64,000 bases of DNA from Eretmocerus hayati (GCA_029851415.1 CM056742.1:157361121-157425120), one strand, 5' to 3'; counted from the stretch's first letter, positions 1-12,933 are shown. Notes: generated from the sequence alone by a model not told the origin. Program-made: numbers and translations.

Positions 1-311
1 TCTTGTTCTGTTGGACTTGAGCTAAACCATCAAGTGCCATATGAGCATGGTCTCGTTCTTTGATGATGTTGGTCCTTTGGATTTGAGTTACTCGGATTTT
101 AGATGAGTTTGCAGGAGGCTTTGATGAATACGAAGGCTATCTGATTTTGAATCACTCTCGAGGGATGATCATTAAATCACAGCATAACTTGAGGTCATAT
201 ATGAATGTTGAGCATGCTTTTAGTACGAAATTATAACAGGAACACCTTATGTTGAACAACATGATTTGATTAAATACTTGAGTTAAGCTGACCGGAGATG
301 CTGATGTATTA

Positions 312-1845
312 AGTACACTGTAGAAAAATTGATTGATTTTTCAACCAAAATTTCAACCGGCTGGTTGAGTATTCAACCACACTGGTTCAATTTATTCAAA
401 CAAGTGATTCAATTCCGAGTCACGTCAATCGGGATTCCGGGTCAAACAACGTGTCGACGGTGATCTTATCCGGATTAGTGATCACCAATTCCAACCTCTT
501 CACTTTGTGGGCATATATACGGGATCCATGGAATTGGTGAATGGTAGTATGACATTTTCGAGCCAAAAAAACGAATTTTTCCATTTTTTCTACTGAACAA
601 ATAGAAAAAAACATCAGCGGTATAGCCGCGTGAGCTTTTTTGGTTTTAAATCCAGGTCAAGCAAGATTTTCGCGATTCATTATCCGGATTGGTGACCGCT
701 CGGCTGGGGCTGTCGACTTACCTGAGCAAGCACATGATCGATACCCATCTGTCAGACTCAATCGAGCGGTCACCAATCCGGATCAAGAATCGCGAAAACG
801 TTGCTTAACCTGGATATTTTCCGAGAAGGCTCTCGTGGCCGGCGCTGGTGTTCATTTCTATTTGTTAATGGAGAAACACGAAGAAACTTGATTTTCTGTC
901 CCAAAAATGTCGTTCCGTCATCACCATTGACCAACTTTATATAACACCCATGATAATAGAATGGTCGAATTTTTCACGCGAGCTAAACGTGGCAGCCTCA
1001 GCCGAGCGGTCACTAATCCGATAGTAAATCGCGAAAACATTTGCTTGACCTAAATTTTCCTCCGAAAAGGCTCGCGCAGTCGACGCTGGTGATTATTTCT
1101 ATTTCTTGATGGAAAGACATGAAGAAATTTGTTTTTCTGTCCCAAAAAACGTTCTCCGGGAACCATAATCTACTAACCTCATGGGTTCCGTATTCTACCC
1201 ATAATGAAAGAGTCGGCAAAATTTTTGGATAAACTAAGCAAGGCAGTCTTAGTCGGGCGATCACCAATCCGGTTATTGGACTGCTGAAATGTTGCTCAAC
1301 CTGAATTTCAAACCAAAAAAGCTCGCGTAGCTGCTGCTGATGATGTATTCTATTTTTTTACAAGAAAACATGAAAACATTTGTTCTTCCGAGCCAAAAAT
1401 TGTGTTCGGAGACTATTATCTATGTATCGACCCCCCGACCTGCTAGTATTCATCATCATATTCACAGCCGTCAAATATTCAACCACCTGGTTGAAGTTTT
1501 CATTCAACCAGTTGGTTGAAGTTTTTAAAAAAAAAATTTCACAGTGCAGACACCACTTTTGAACCTGTTACATCTCCCAAATCGCAGGTGCTTTGATAAT
1601 CATAGGGAAAGTATTTTTATCGTTCTAACATATAATGCCGCTTCCAAACGTGGTTTTAGAATTTTTCTTGATGAAAAATCATACCATTGCCCTGTCTTTG
1701 CAGGACCATTTCAGGTGCGGAAGACCAATTTCCTTCGTTTTGTTAAGAAGATTGCGATGGTATTGATACTACAAAGAAATTCAGAGAATCGAAGTTCAGA
1801 AACAGAATTTGGAGCTAAATTAGGAATATGATTCTACAGTGTACT
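312..1845. mobile_element. Composite foldback element with repeated internal units
   Basis: A 14-base terminus at 312-325 (AGTACACTGTAGAA) recurs as its exact inverse at 1832-1845. Inside, TTCAACC/GGTTGAA clusters at 337-390 and 1468-1535 form a second inverted pair. The interior carries a unit of about 245 bases in head-to-tail copies starting near 762, 1004 and 1255, and at least one inverted copy at 420-702. Each unit holds a core reading roughly GAGCGGTCACCAATCCGG, followed by CGCGAAAAC and TTGCTTAACC. The best hairpin pairs 651-702 with 763-814. The short open frames here are readings of the repeat. This looks like a non-autonomous foldback DNA transposon built from tandem units. The part from 1553 to 1831 has no inverted partner, so the element may really end near 1552, with a second copy of the terminus further out. 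No clear target duplication is visible. Confidence 0.6.
651..814. repeat. Inverted repeat (52-base arms) inside the composite foldback
   Basis: Arms 651-702 and 763-814 are reverse complements with a few mismatches, separated by a 60-base spacer. Each arm holds TCGCGATTC and GGATTGGTGACCGCTCG (or the inverse). The same core occurs diverged at 1005 and 1256 and in the related element near 24.7 kb. Confidence 0.8.
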
Positions 1846-2639
1846 CATTACTGATCAGCTTCGTGTACGAGTTCACCTAATCAATCCTTTTGAGTCTCAC
1901 TAAATATTGGTTTCGATTGAGAATGAGTAGCATACTGATCAAGAGAGATGCAAGTTGTAATGGTTTCCTCTATTCATATTGAATTGGAATGAATTTAGAC
2001 TTTGACCTCGAAAGATATGATTTTCATAGATATGATAGTGTCTCATGGCAGGAATGTAGGATTATCCATCATCCACAAACACCAATGCTATATCTATTCA
2101 TCATGACATGAAGCATTGAACGACGAATGCCTTTCTGAACTGAACCGTCGACCAATCAGGAGAAAAATTTGTAACCATCTTTCTTTGATATTTGATTCAT
2201 GATATCAAACCTACTGTAGTAAAATGATACAGAATCGCATCCAACTGCCAACCTAATGATGTTATTCATCCCAAACTCTCAAGTAAATGTCATCAAAACT
2301 ATCTCTAAAACTGTCATCGACTACCATCAACATGCTTTACAACCACGAGGCTCTCAACGAGCCAACATCCTCTCAAAGAGTTAGAATCAGCAACAGCAAC
2401 AGAGTCAGACTCATCAGAGGGTCACCCAAATATAGAGCCCTTGCATTGAGCTTGCACTTGCACACTTGCATCACATCAGCTAGTGGTATCCACAGTAAGG
2501 TCCTTAACCTCATCTTGCAGTATAGCAACACTTTTATTTCTCATTTTACTCGTGCAATTTTTTTCGCACACTTTTTGCCCTTCGTTCGATGGCCCGAGTC
2601 GAGTGTACCAGCACCACATGTCACACCATCCACATTAGG

Positions 2640-2640
<1 letters not shown>

Positions 2641-2679
<39 letters not shown>
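2641..2679. repeat. (TA)n microsatellite
   Basis: Uninterrupted TA dinucleotides over 39 bases. Confidence 0.98.
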
Positions 2680-2684
<5 letters not shown>

Positions 2685-2702
2685 ACGTTTACTTCAACAT
2701 CC

Positions 2703-2733
2703 TCGTCTTCTTCGTCGTCGTCGTCGTCGTCGT
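2703..2733. repeat. (TCG)n trinucleotide repeat
   Basis: TCG/TCT trinucleotides, read as poly-serine in one frame, with no surrounding gene structure. Confidence 0.95.
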
Positions 2734-2952
2734 TGGCTGATGGTCGCACGTGCACCAGAGAAGCAGCACCAGAGCACGCAGTATACCATAGTATCCCAGA
2801 GAAAGAGAGATGGATTGGTGTTGGGCTCGCGTAGCATAAGAATGGCTTGAGCGTGAAACTCTGAAACGATATCCCTCTTGTATATATATATATATATAGA
2901 TGAATTTTCTTCTACAACGATGTTGTGTGCAAGTTCTGTAGAAAGAAGAGAG

Positions 2953-2974
2953 TGAGAGAGAGAGAGAGAGAGAG
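2953..2974. repeat. (GA)n microsatellite
   Basis: GA dinucleotide run; a GAGA-type tract. Any GAGA-factor role is speculative. Confidence 0.95.
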
Positions 2975-3264
2975 TTATCGCGTAGACGAGCGAAAACCTT
3001 CGAGCGTTCTAACGCGAAAACGCTTGTCCCGAGTAAAAGAGGAACGATTGAGTGTCGTGTTGCGAGAGCGTGAGGGAAAAGAGTGAGAAAGAGCTTGTAA
3101 GTTGCAAGCTCTTATGATGCCGACGCGTGCTCTGTAAAACTCAGAGGGTGACAAAGCTGTAGTACGAGAACTATTGGATTTGGGACATAGCCTCTGTTGA
3201 CGATGATGGATTGAGAAAGATGTACGTTTTGTGATGATGGCATCATTGGAAGATTATTGAATTT

Positions 3265-4329
3265 CTACACTGACAAACTTTTGGCTATAGAAATTGTTGC
3301 GGACCGCTACAGCAGTGGGACGAAACGACATTTTTATAGAAAGTATAGAATCTGCTACAGTTTCTGCTGGGAGTGGCATCAATTTTTATAGATTCCCGCA
3401 ACAAAAATCTTTTGTTCCCACCAGCTATAAAAATTATAGCTACAGCTAGAGAAATTATTGCCGATGCTGTAGAATTTGTAGCTTGAGATCGTGGATAGTT
3501 GTGAGTAGTGGAATCCGAATTTTTAAAGCAAAGATTGAGTTTCATGCGAGATTGTATGGATGCAGATTTTTGCAGATATATTATGTATGCATCGTGTGCC
3601 CCCGTGCTCTTTGACTCATCATCTCTGATTGGCAAATCATTGCCAGACAGGTCAGTCTGCTCTGGATGCAGTAGTGTCAGTGTCTGCCACCAGGTGGATT
3701 CCAGTCGCCATCTGAGCTTCATAAGCCCTAATTACGAGTCTTTTCTGATTTATTTAACCGCAAACGAACATTCAAAAGTTTTCTTCATCTTTGAATATGA
3801 TGGACCGAATCAGCGCAAAACTTGTTATGGTTAGAATTTTTTCATAACAATCCATTCGGAATTAATATCAACGAGTTTCTCTTACGCTTACCTCGATTCG
3901 TATATATACGGGCTCCGAATAATTCAACACAACAACGATCGCACGTGCGAATATATATATAAGTATAACGAGTGATAGCAGCGAATGCGTTTCTTTACCC
4001 TACTCTCCCCTGCGATGCGATAATATTAAGTATAATGTAAGATAAAGAGACGTTGAGCCTCCACAACAAAAACCACATTACTCGGAAAAGGTGTCCGGTA
4101 TATATCATCATCACAGCGTAGCGACTATAATCAAAATAATATTTTCCTCCGCTCGCCCCATCCACCTATTTCTATAGTTTCGGCTATAAAAATTAATCCT
4201 CGGGTAGTAAAAATTGGTGCTTAATCTACAAATACTGTTACTAAAAAGTGTATCCGACAGCTGTAATGTAAAACTATGAAAATTATTCCCGATTCTACAA
4301 TTTCTATTAGAAAAAGTCTCTCAGTGTAG
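3265..4329. mobile_element. Non-autonomous element with CTACACTGA inverted ends
   Basis: The left end (CTACACTGACAAACTTTT at 3265) pairs with the inverse of the right end (AAAAGTCTCTCAGTGTAG finishing at 4329), about 16 of 18 positions with A/G differences. Both subterminal regions repeat ATAGAAATTGTAGAAT-like and CTATAAAAATT-like words (3281-3480 and 4165-4320). The 145-codon open frame at 3285-3722 on the minus strand lies inside and has no recognisable domain. I interpret the stretch as a degenerate 1.06 kb DNA transposon derivative. No target duplication is obvious. Confidence 0.5.
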
Positions 4330-6970
4330 TCTACGATTATGATCGATATTCTTCATTTCTGATGAACATTTTGTAACTCGTCGTGATTGTGAATCGTTTA
4401 CCACGAGTTCGGTCGATTTTTTGGATAGCCAGAAATTCGGAATGACTGAAATTTGGAATGCCGAATGGACAGATGTCGAGTATTCGGAAATCAGTAATGC
4501 GGAACGATGAGATCTTAGAATGCTGAAATTTCGGAATCTTCAGAATGGCGAATCCCGATTGGTCAGGCTCGTGAATGAAAATATGAAGTGGCAGAATTTT
4601 GGAACCGAAAGGGTTCGCTGATTAAAATTGTGGTCGCCACTAACTTTTACTGCTCCGGACATTCCGAATTTGGCTGCCAACTTTTGCATCCCAAATTGCG
4701 ATGATTCCATATTCCTGATGGTTCCCGAATAATTGCCTTTTCGTGATCTTAGATTCTGGATTCTGATCTTCCCGAATTTACGGCTCATCTGAATGTTTAG
4801 ATTTTCACAATTTTGGCCATCGAAAAGTTGAGAACCATAGCAAATTCAAATAGCAAATTCGGAGATTGAAGGGATTGTGTTTTTAGATTTACTAGCAGAC
4901 AATATATCCAAAACTGGCAGCTCGAGAAACGTACTCTGCTTCGCACTCATTAATTTTGTTCCCATGTGTTTTTTTATCATAAACCACATGCAAATTATTT
5001 TATGCCGAACATGTCATTCTTGGTATTGGTCACAAAATGTCTATTATTAGCAGTAAGATTTTGCTACCTACAGTGAGTAGACTCATTAAAATCTCGAGTT
5101 TTAAATCACATTCCGAGACTCAACAGAATGGTCATACTTCTGAAAATGAACCGATCTGAACATCGATTCTGCGTCCTCCATTACCATAGAAGATACTCCC
5201 ATCCAACGTCCAACTTGATTATTTCGTAATAAAGTTGCACTTCGTGGCAGACTACATGTACCGCAAAAATTACGAGTCAATATGCAGAAACTCATATCTC
5301 AAGCTAGCAGAGCGAGGCAAAGCGAGCTAGAACTTCACCAAACCGACCCAACAAATCGTGCAAGCTTCGCCTCTGAAGTTTGCAACAAACTCTTCGAACT
5401 GCTCCATCTTACGTAAATCCTTTACCCACTCCTTCCTACAACCTTCTCCAAGAATCTTATTCCAAGTTCGAGGAAGGGTTTGAGTCTGGCAACAGCAGTG
5501 GTTTTGAGCAAAAATAGACAGACCAAGGCGACAGTTTGCTAGTATAAGCTTGCAGGTGTCCCGCTGAGATCAACCACGGGAAGCTTTCGTATTTTGCAAG
5601 TTCGCATTAATCCGTTACTTTCGGTGGTTATATACATATATATATATGAAACTGACTTTACGGTGTTTACGGAAGTGACGTTTAACACATCTATGTCACA
5701 GTTTGAAAACTTTCAGCCATCTCCATTTCTACACTCACTACTCTGGAAATGTAAAATTCAAGAGACACTTTTATTCGGATCGATTAATCAGTCTTTTAGA
5801 TTATTCTTGTTGTACTCAATCTCTCAATACCGTGCATCTAGAGCTTTTTTTTCATCATCCCTCGCGTCAAATTAACCCGATGGCATGGCCAGTGACAGGC
5901 GAAACGAGCTCGATGCCCTCAAAATTAATGATGTATCCGTCGCGAAGAGCTTCTATAGCCCTCCCATGAAATCGATATCCTCTACAGCACCTATACGATG
6001 CTCAGGGATGAGCTGCTTGCACTAGGTAGTTACTTATATATATATGTATATCTATATATTGCTTAGGGTTGAGAGAGAGCGTGTCTTCTTTTGCGGCCAC
6101 TCGAACCTACGATTGCACACCGAGAAGCATCGATCCGTCGCTTTCTTGTCGTATACGGTGCCTGGTCGTGGCTCTTTTCTTTTCTCCTTCGCAAATCCTG
6201 GAGATTACAGCTGGTAGAAAAAACTACCTCTCGAGCAAATCCTCGCTCATCGAGAGAAGATCCCTCTCGAGTTGAAGATGAAGTATTTTTCTTCTAGATA
6301 CGCTATGCTACCCAAACGAAAGATGATTTTCAAGCTGTTTAGCTTTGAAGATTATCGAAAACTTCGATTGATTTATACATGCCAATTGAAGGATTCTGAA
6401 TGTTATACGGTGGATGTTTTTTTAGTGGATTTGAAAGATTGTTGGGCATTATTCAATCGATATGGGGTCGCTAATTTATGAAAATTACTCTTATTCATGT
6501 TATGACTGTGGATAAACATTCAGTTTGATTTTATGATAAGTGTGCCAATCACAAATGATGAGAACGAGTACCAAAAGTGTCTCAATGAATTTTGCTGAAA
6601 TTTTGAGGGCTATTGATCGTGATTCATAAGACTGTTGTAAAAATTAAGTGAATCTTCCTGTGTGGTTGAGGATGGTTATTGAACAAGAATAATTTCAATT
6701 TACTAATTATTGAACAAATTGGCTCGGTGAATCGTAGGGTATCACCGATGAATCCCCATGGATCATTGATAGATCAGTCGATACCACTAGTGATCAAAAA
6801 ATGTGATTAGTTAGTATTACTATCAGTCAGTGATTGAGACGGATGAATCAACTGTCATCATTCTCGAGATGCAATATTGTTTGCAAGTCAAAAGGCAGTG
6901 ACGCCGACGAATCACTAATAAATCGGGGTGTATCACTAGTGAATTACTTGGCCTTCCTGACTAATCAGTG
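4330..6970. other. No gene seen; includes a degenerate TTCGGAAT-rich patch
   Basis: No supported gene. From 4415 to 4560 the words GAAATTCGGAATG and close variants recur about every 20-30 bases, and from 4660 to 4785 the inverse (CATTCCGAATTT, TTCCCGAATTT) appears, as in a decayed minisatellite with opposed halves. Short (TA)n runs lie at about 5633-5648 and 6031-6058. From about 6490 the sequence is rich in TGATCA, ATCACTGAT and ACTAGTGAT words. Confidence 0.5.
6960..6970. repeat. Left target-site duplication of the 1.13 kb foldback
   Basis: ACTAATCAGTG directly abuts the left terminus; its partner is at 8104-8114. Confidence 0.7.
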
Positions 6971-8102
6971 GGGTGGGCCGAAAAAGGGCTTTTTTCGAAA
7001 ATCGATACGCCCTAGCGGGGAAATGTTGTGTTTGTACATTTATATGTGAGAAAAATTTTGCTGGACGCTGAGAAATGAGATTTTAGGTCCCAGCAAGAGC
7101 CATCAAGCTTTTATCAAAATTAACGCAGGTTTAAATGAGAATGTGCCTAATCCGGCACTTTTTTTTTCCTAACTTTGCTCGCATTTCTGGCGCATTCAAG
7201 CATTTTCCAACGTACTTCAGCTCATTTTGAAGTTTGTTCCAAAACCTACAAAATGAGCTAAAGTACGTTCAATTTTGACTCACCCGAGCCAATCCATCTC
7301 AATTTTTTCAAAAGGTGATCATTATTAGAAATCCCAAAAATAGGGCGATTCTCCTTTCAAACTTTGCTCGCATTTCTGGCGCATCCAAGCATTTTTGAAC
7401 GTACTTTAGCTCATTTTAAAGCTTGTTCCAAGACCTAAAAAATGAGCTACAGTACGTCCAATTTCGACTAATCCGAGCTAATCTATCTCAATTTTTCTCA
7501 AAAGCGATTAGTTTTGAAAAATCCGAAAATAAGTGACATCCCCCTCCCGCCTCACTCCTTTCAAAACTCGCAATGGAAAAGTTGAGATAGATTGGCTCCG
7601 ATTCGTCGAAATTGGACGTACTTTAGCTCATTTTGTAGGTTTTGGAACAAGCTTTAAAATGAGCTGAAGTATGTTGAAAAATGCTTGGATGCGCCAGAAA
7701 TGCGAGCAAAGTTTGAAAGGAGAATCGCCCTATTTTTGGGATTTCTAATAATGATCACCTTTTGAAAAAATTGAGATAGATTGGCTCGGGTTAGTCGAAA
7801 TTGAATATACTTTAGCTCATTTTGTAGGTTTTGGAACAAACTTTCAAATGAGCTGAAGTACGTTGGAAAATGCTTGAATGCGCCAGAAGTGCGAGCAAAG
7901 TTAGGAAGAAAAAAGTGCCGGATTAGGCACATTCCCATTTATACCTGCGTTAATTTTGATAAAAGCTTGATGGCTTTTGCTGGGACCTAAAATCTCATTT
8001 CTCAGCGTCCAGCAAAATCTTTCTCACATCTAAATGTACAAACACAACATTTCCACGCAAGGGCGTATCGATTTTCGAAAAAAGCCCTTTTTCGGCCCAC
8101 CC
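6971..8102. mobile_element. 1.13 kb foldback (palindromic) DNA transposon with flanking 11-bp repeat
   Basis: The two halves are reverse complements almost end to end. The start GGGTGGGCCG at 6971 matches the end CGGCCCACCC at 8093-8102, with a loop around 7495-7575. Each arm holds two tandem units of about 189 bases (starting near 7171 and 7360 on the left, mirrored on the right), and each unit has its own small palindrome of TTTAGCTCATTTTG and CAAAATGAGCTAAAG type. ACTAATCAGTG occurs immediately before the element (6960-6970) and again at 8104-8114, one base past the right end, as a likely target duplication. TSDs of 9-11 bases occur in Mutator-like elements, but no transposase is present, so the superfamily is unproven. 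The open frame at 7654-7938 is a repeat artefact. Confidence 0.85.
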
Positions 8103-8103
8103 T

Positions 8104-8114
8104 ACTAATCAGTG
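8104..8114. repeat. Right target-site duplication of the 1.13 kb foldback
   Basis: Identical to 6960-6970; one T separates it from the right terminus. Confidence 0.7.
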
Positions 8115-9299
8115 ATACTCATAATTGAATTATTTGGTGTTTCTAATCACGAGGCATATATTTTTGTGGAATCCAGAATTTCACCGTTCAATCCCTGGAT
8201 CTCCCTGATCAACGAGTGATTCTCAGGATGCAATCAAGGAGTGTTCTTGATAAATTGGTAATTGTTATTTGAGTTGATCTGATCAACGTGCTTGTCGATC
8301 TGTTCATCCTGATCAATTGCCGAATTTCCATTGAGCTGTATAGTGATACTGACCAATGAAATCAAGTATCTTTAAAAATTTTCTGAGAATCACTGATGGA
8401 AGATTCAGCTTTACTGATGAATTAGTTATCTTATCAATTGAGGAATAAGCTATACAACTAAATCAATGATTAGATTGTTGTTCGTTGAGTGAATTCGTTT
8501 CTTGTAACTGACACATCAGCTGGGGTCACTCAACAGTCACTCAACGCTTGGTTTAATCTAGAGGAACATAATTCTCAAGCAGGTAGGTCCTGGAGTCGAA
8601 TTAAATCATGTAACAATGACGAACTACTTGAAGCCAGGATCGATCATCACACCAATGAATCAGTGATCACCGCCAAGTGATCAATCGATGGAACGGAGCA
8701 ACCGATCCCTGTCATTGAGAACTTGATCAGGGTGAATCAAGTATATTTCGGTATTTGGGTGAATTTCATCAAATGGTAGTATCAAAACGTAACGTCTTAA
8801 ATAGGTCGGCAACGATGGCTACCTTCAAATGATTAGCTTATTAGGCACTTTTTGGAAACCAAATTGGTACAAGATCTTACCTACTTTCGCATTTTTTCAT
8901 TCACTGAACCTCACAAGGTTTCGAAAGTCAAAAATCATCAAAATACTCATAAATACAAATATACCAAATGATTTTCTACGCCATTACTAACTCAGCTCTG
9001 CAGCAAAACATCCTCTATCACAAAAAAAAGACGCCAGCGAAAACCTCTCCAGCCGCGTAAACTCTCGGCAATTAAAAATTCAGCAATCCGAGAGCGAGAT
9101 GAGCAACGACCCCTGAAGCCCGTCTTTCATTTTTCACAGGGATTCTACCAACCAACCTCACCAGAATCATTTCTACAGACAGCAGACGGTAACTGGCGAG
9201 TTGTGGCTGTAATACTATAGCCCACGTGGCGCGAAAAATTTACAATCCACGGCTCATTTTGAAAACAATATAGCCCAACGGCAAATTAAGGGTTAACGT

Positions 9300-9301
<2 letters not shown>

Positions 9302-9346
<45 letters not shown>
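9302..9346. repeat. (TA)n microsatellite
   Basis: Uninterrupted TA run of 45 bases, the longest in the window. Confidence 0.98.
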
Positions 9347-9348
<2 letters not shown>

Positions 9349-12300
9349 CCAAGAGAAAGCTTGCAAGCTTTGCCAACCAGAGACCGTAAAGCTCTCAGCG
9401 AATAGAGCCCGTTATTAAATCATTGCTTCTCGCTATACAAGAGCGTGGTGTAGCCAAAACCGTGTATATAGAACTACTATTCTCGTAATATCTTCTTGAG
9501 TCTTGGTACTGTCCGATATATAACGTTACCCTCTGCCTGCTCTTTCTCGTGGTCATGTCTATCTCAGTTTCAGTGCCATGTAGCAAATGAAAACCCTTCT
9601 AGACCTTCTTGGTTATTCTATTGCTATGATGTAGAATATGCTTCGCGTCAGTCTGTCTGAATCTTGGTTTTAAGCTTTACGATGTGAGATATATTATATA
9701 ATGTAGAAGGATGAGGATGGAAAGGTGGAAACTCTCGGCCTCGGTGTTCCATATCCGCAATGCACATAATGATCAGGGAAAATAGAGGGTGGGAAAAGGG
9801 AAGGGAAGGTAGGGGGTGGTTGAAGGTATGAAAGTTAGTATAGTGATGGTGGCGCAGTCTGCACTGCCGCACTTCAACTTCGCGTAATCGATTTTACCTT
9901 GGACCTTTTTGCATGCGCAGCCATACCTACCTATACACGCTCTTGAAGAGCGAGAACCTTCCATACTTCTTATTTTACGGATACTAGTGGTTTGCGAGTA
10001 TGGTGTGCTGTGAGCGGAACTTATCGCTGTTTATCTCAAAATTTTTCCTGCTATTTGCGTACTTATGCTGTGGTTTGTGAAATTTTTTTCAGACATACGC
10101 GATTTTATGAGGAGTTGAATTCCAAACTTTTTTCCATTTCTGCAACGAAATTTGGTTGATTCGTTAGGTGATGATTGAATTTTTTATGTGTGAACTTCAC
10201 GATCAAGCTGTTTTTAATTTGAAATTCAGAAATCTAATCACTTGATGAATAACACGAGTGGGTTGATGATCCCTTGACTACCAATCTTCACGTTTAAATT
10301 TTTAGTTATCCGTCGTCATGATGCTAAGACTAAATTGCCATACCCTACATGCAAGCTTTGGAACATCAATCCCAAGGCTCTCAAAGGACTTTGACTGGTA
10401 TGTTTCGGCCATGTCTAAGGTGTCCACATTCTGGAATGACATAGAAATCTGACATTCTTTACAATAATTGTAGCATTTTGTAAACATTGTTAAATACGAG
10501 CTGCAGATAATTGGTCTTTGATTTTCCTGCGAAGTCGAACAAATTATGTAAAAAAGTTCCCCCAGAGCAAAAAAATCATCCTGCAAAACTCAAGGTCACT
10601 AGATTTTTCCAGAATTTGAATATTTCAGTCTAATCTAACATCTCTTTTAACAACTCCACTCCATGATACTCACTCTGCAATTCTACAATCCATCACACAT
10701 TGACAACCATCACTATCCATCACAACGCCTAGTTTCATTCGCAACCAACCGAGGGTCAAATTCTACCATTTTCTGGCTCTAAGTCTTATCGAATTTCATT
10801 CATACGCTTCCTTGTCTCACTTTGTCTTTGCTTGGTCTGCATCAAAGCAACCGAGTCTCTTTCCTTGCCTTGTTAACTGAGCAAAGTACAATTTAGCTTG
10901 GTTCTTTGAAGAAAAAAAAAATGCGTCTTGCTTTTAATTTTGACCAAAGTACTTTGGAGTCTGACGTAAGTTGCTCATTTTTTTCATAGCATGCAGTCTA
11001 AATGAGGAAATAAAAGAGTCATTAGATACGTTTTCTCCACTCCCTAAGCAGTCAGATGCACATCTAAGTGCTCAGAAACGCTAGAGTTGGGATGTAAGAT
11101 TCATAATGTTACTGGTCCTCTTTCTACATGTAGGCATACTATGGCGTCTGGATACAATTAGATGTAACTGGAAGAGTGAATATGAATGAAGCTCATGAAA
11201 TTTTTCGTGCCAGGTGAAGAATAAAGATTACGAAATTACTCTGTATCTGAGGGTAGTACACTGAGCGAGCAAATCAGTCTAGTCAGGGTGTTGATTCAGC
11301 TAAAAAAAAAAATAATGGGTCGTTCGATAGGGCATTGAAAATACGTCAAAGCTTACAGTATTTAAATGGCCACTGCAGGCAAATCTCGTATGGTAATAAA
11401 GCTTCGTCAGCATGAAAAAGGCCTCGTCGTAAATATACGCACCGCAAGATGGTCATATAGCAGCCAATGGGCAAGTTTTATCCGCATCCTTTAAAGGTGT
11501 AGAACAGTCCCTCTACTGTAAGGCAGTTTCATCCAGAGTCACTACCTTATCGCCGGCTCGGTTGAGATGGCGAGGAATCCATTATTCCCGAGCTGTGGGA
11601 CTTTTCTGGTGCTGCACTACATATAGCTATATGCATACATGTAAAAGGAGGAATAGACCGAGAAAAGCGTGAGGGTATACTAAGGTAACTATAAAAGAGT
11701 CGTGTTAGTACAGATAGTGCATGGACGATGGTTTCGAGTGTTATCTGGACTTTGGAGGGTAGGCCTATACGAAGATACCAATAGCGATGCCATGCCATGC
11801 CGTTGCAGACGGGCAATAGCACAATCGTTGGGATTTACGCGGCGGGGCGGAATTATGGCGGTCAGAGGGTAGAGATACAGCAAGCGTAGCATGAAATCAA
11901 TCTTGTATCTTTATGACTTTGGAGTTTGCAGCTTAGTGTACGTTGTACACGCTGAATATTCCAATGGTTTACGTTGTTTAAGTGCTGGACTGATTGTTAC
12001 ATGGGTTGAAGAACATTTCGATACAAAATTGGATCTGTTGAGGTATAAAAGTCGAAATTCGTCTGAAAAATTCAATATCTGAGCAGAATGAGATTGGGAT
12101 TTGGAGGAACGTGTTAGATCAGAGAGTTGGGTAGATTTTTTTTTGTTTTTTTTTTTACTGATTTTTCTTTGGAACTGAGGTTTATAGGTATTTATGAATT
12201 TCTTATTCCTTCAAATTAATGTTCGATTTCGAACCGTTTGCGCTTTCTGGGAGATAATAGTTTGTTTGAGATCAATGACGGCTGATTGAATTCTTCAAAA

Positions 12301-12933
12301 CTTGTAGTGGGGCTCAAATTTTCTGCAGCTACAAAAACTTACAGATTTAGGATGTCTGCAATTCCGGACTTGGGATTTCATGGTCACTATCCTTTCAACT
12401 ATCTCTACGACCGATTAATCGTGCAGATTAGCCCTGTTGCAATTGAGCCAGCTTGACTTTTTCGAAAAATTATCCATACCACAGTAACGTTACGTAATTG
12501 TCAGTGAAATAATTTCGCGAATAATAACTTATCTACAGATATCTTCGATTGACATCAGCACCAGACTGATGAATTTCTTAACCCAACTCCGACCAGAATA
12601 AAAAAAACCTACCATGAACTTATTCTGTCAGAATTGGACGAATATCTCAACTACCTGTTTTTGAATATAGCCAGTGTGAGGTTAACTTGTTTAATGACTG
12701 TAAAAGAAGCTGATTCATCAGATTGAACGTAAAAGCTAATAGATACAGTAGCCGTGTATATACTTGCCTCGTCACGGTTCACATCCTCCAAGATTCGCAG
12801 ACTACTACCTATGTACAGAAGGCTCCATCGGTGTACTCGCTCATACTCACTAGTAAAATAGGCGTGTACTTGCAGGTCACTGTCACCGATTCTAATTTAG
12901 ATAGCGCTACAATTCGCCTACCCAACAATGGTT

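Larger units (their letters stand above)
1846..3264. other. No gene seen; microsatellite-rich stretch
   Basis: No supported gene. Contents are a (TA)n run at 2641-2679, a TCG/TCT run at 2703-2733, a second (TA)n at 2881-2898 and a (GA)n run at 2953-2974. The open frames at 2287-2685 and 2589-2834 read through these microsatellites (Tyr-Ile and poly-Ser tails) and are not credible proteins. The octamers AGCTTGCA (2449) and TGCAAGCT (3103) belong to a recurrent motif described in the findings. Confidence 0.6.

Noticed and set aside
420..614. Recurring peptide-like TNPD word in frames at 420-614, 640-891, 16126-16335 and 24686-24925
   Set aside because: Three of these are readings of one foldback repeat core (CACCAATCCGGA). 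The 16.2 kb case shows only a short loose match.
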